Assembly (NCBI GenBank): GCA_018224315.1
Contig: JAGTVF010000291.1
Coordinates: forward strand, 1 to 5,611
Length of the DNA: 5,611 nt
Reading direction: 5' to 3'
From: Desulfobacterales bacterium
GTDB taxonomy: Bacteria > Desulfobacterota > Desulfobacteria > Desulfobacterales > Desulfosalsimonadaceae
The notes below the pieces were generated by a model that had not been told where the DNA came from, did not search any database, and saw only the letters and a program-made list of their open reading frames with translations. Both the position numbers and the translations under genes were made by a program. Below, in pieces: positions 5,543-5,611 of this stretch. Every line of letters starts with the position of its first letter. The stretch's first letter is position 1.

Positions 5543-5611
5543 CCTTCTATTTCTTCTCGAATATGATCATGGACCCCGATATTTCTTCATATATTCAAAG
5601 ACTCTGCCGAA

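Noticed and set aside
5563..5611. Possible gene start on the plus strand (MIMDPDISS...) or gene end on the minus strand (...EYMKKYRGP, stop at 5569-5567)
   Set aside because: Only about 15 codons are visible either way. There is no ribosome site for the plus reading and no family signature for the minus one.
1..5611. CRISPR array, tRNA, rRNA, insertion sequence or attachment site
   Set aside because: I saw no spaced direct repeats, cloverleaf with a CCA-type end, rRNA conserved blocks, transposase motifs or target duplications by eye.

Overview
The window looks like chromosomal DNA from an anaerobic, GC-rich bacterium, most likely a sulfate-reducing Desulfobacterota (Deltaproteobacteria). 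The reasons are a Ni-Fe carbon monoxide dehydrogenase with its CooF-type ferredoxin, a D-cluster motif of the kind known from Desulfovibrio CODH, the overall gene style, and a small Cys-rich protein that I associate only loosely with this group. The lineage is an inference from gene content, not from a marker gene.

Left part (1-3350, all minus strand): a three-gene operon read right to left. It starts with an FAD/NAD(P) pyridine-nucleotide oxidoreductase (3350-2115), continues with a CooF-like four-cluster ferredoxin (2038-1436), and ends with the catalytic subunit CooS (1419 to beyond position 1, truncated by the window edge after 473 codons). The likely electron route is CO -> CooS C/B/D clusters -> CooF -> flavoprotein -> NAD(P)+, or the reverse. 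No CooC maturation factor, Ech-type hydrogenase or acetyl-CoA synthase gene is visible, but the DNA downstream of cooS is outside the window. The CooS N-terminus carries a CX2C D-cluster motif (C39, C42; S47 replaces the usual Cys), the most informative detail here.

Middle (3351-4091): a 208-bp AT-rich divergent promoter region separates the CODH operon from a complete small heat-shock protein gene (Hsp20, 3559-3999, plus). The gene ends in two hairpins; the second is an 18-bp perfect stem with a T tract that probably terminates both hsp20 and the convergent aminotransferase gene.

Right part (4092-5611): a complete branched-chain amino acid aminotransferase (ilvE, 5156-4092, minus), a 209-bp upstream region with a perfect TATAAT box and a set of mutually exclusive inverted repeats ending in a terminator-like hairpin, then a 57-residue basic four-cysteine protein (5369-5542, plus). 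The last 69 bases hold nothing I can call.

No wholly new system is evident. The points most worth a check are the CODH D-cluster variant and its dedicated flavoprotein with an Arg where NAD-specific enzymes have an acid, and the possible attenuator-like leader in front of the small Cys-rich gene.
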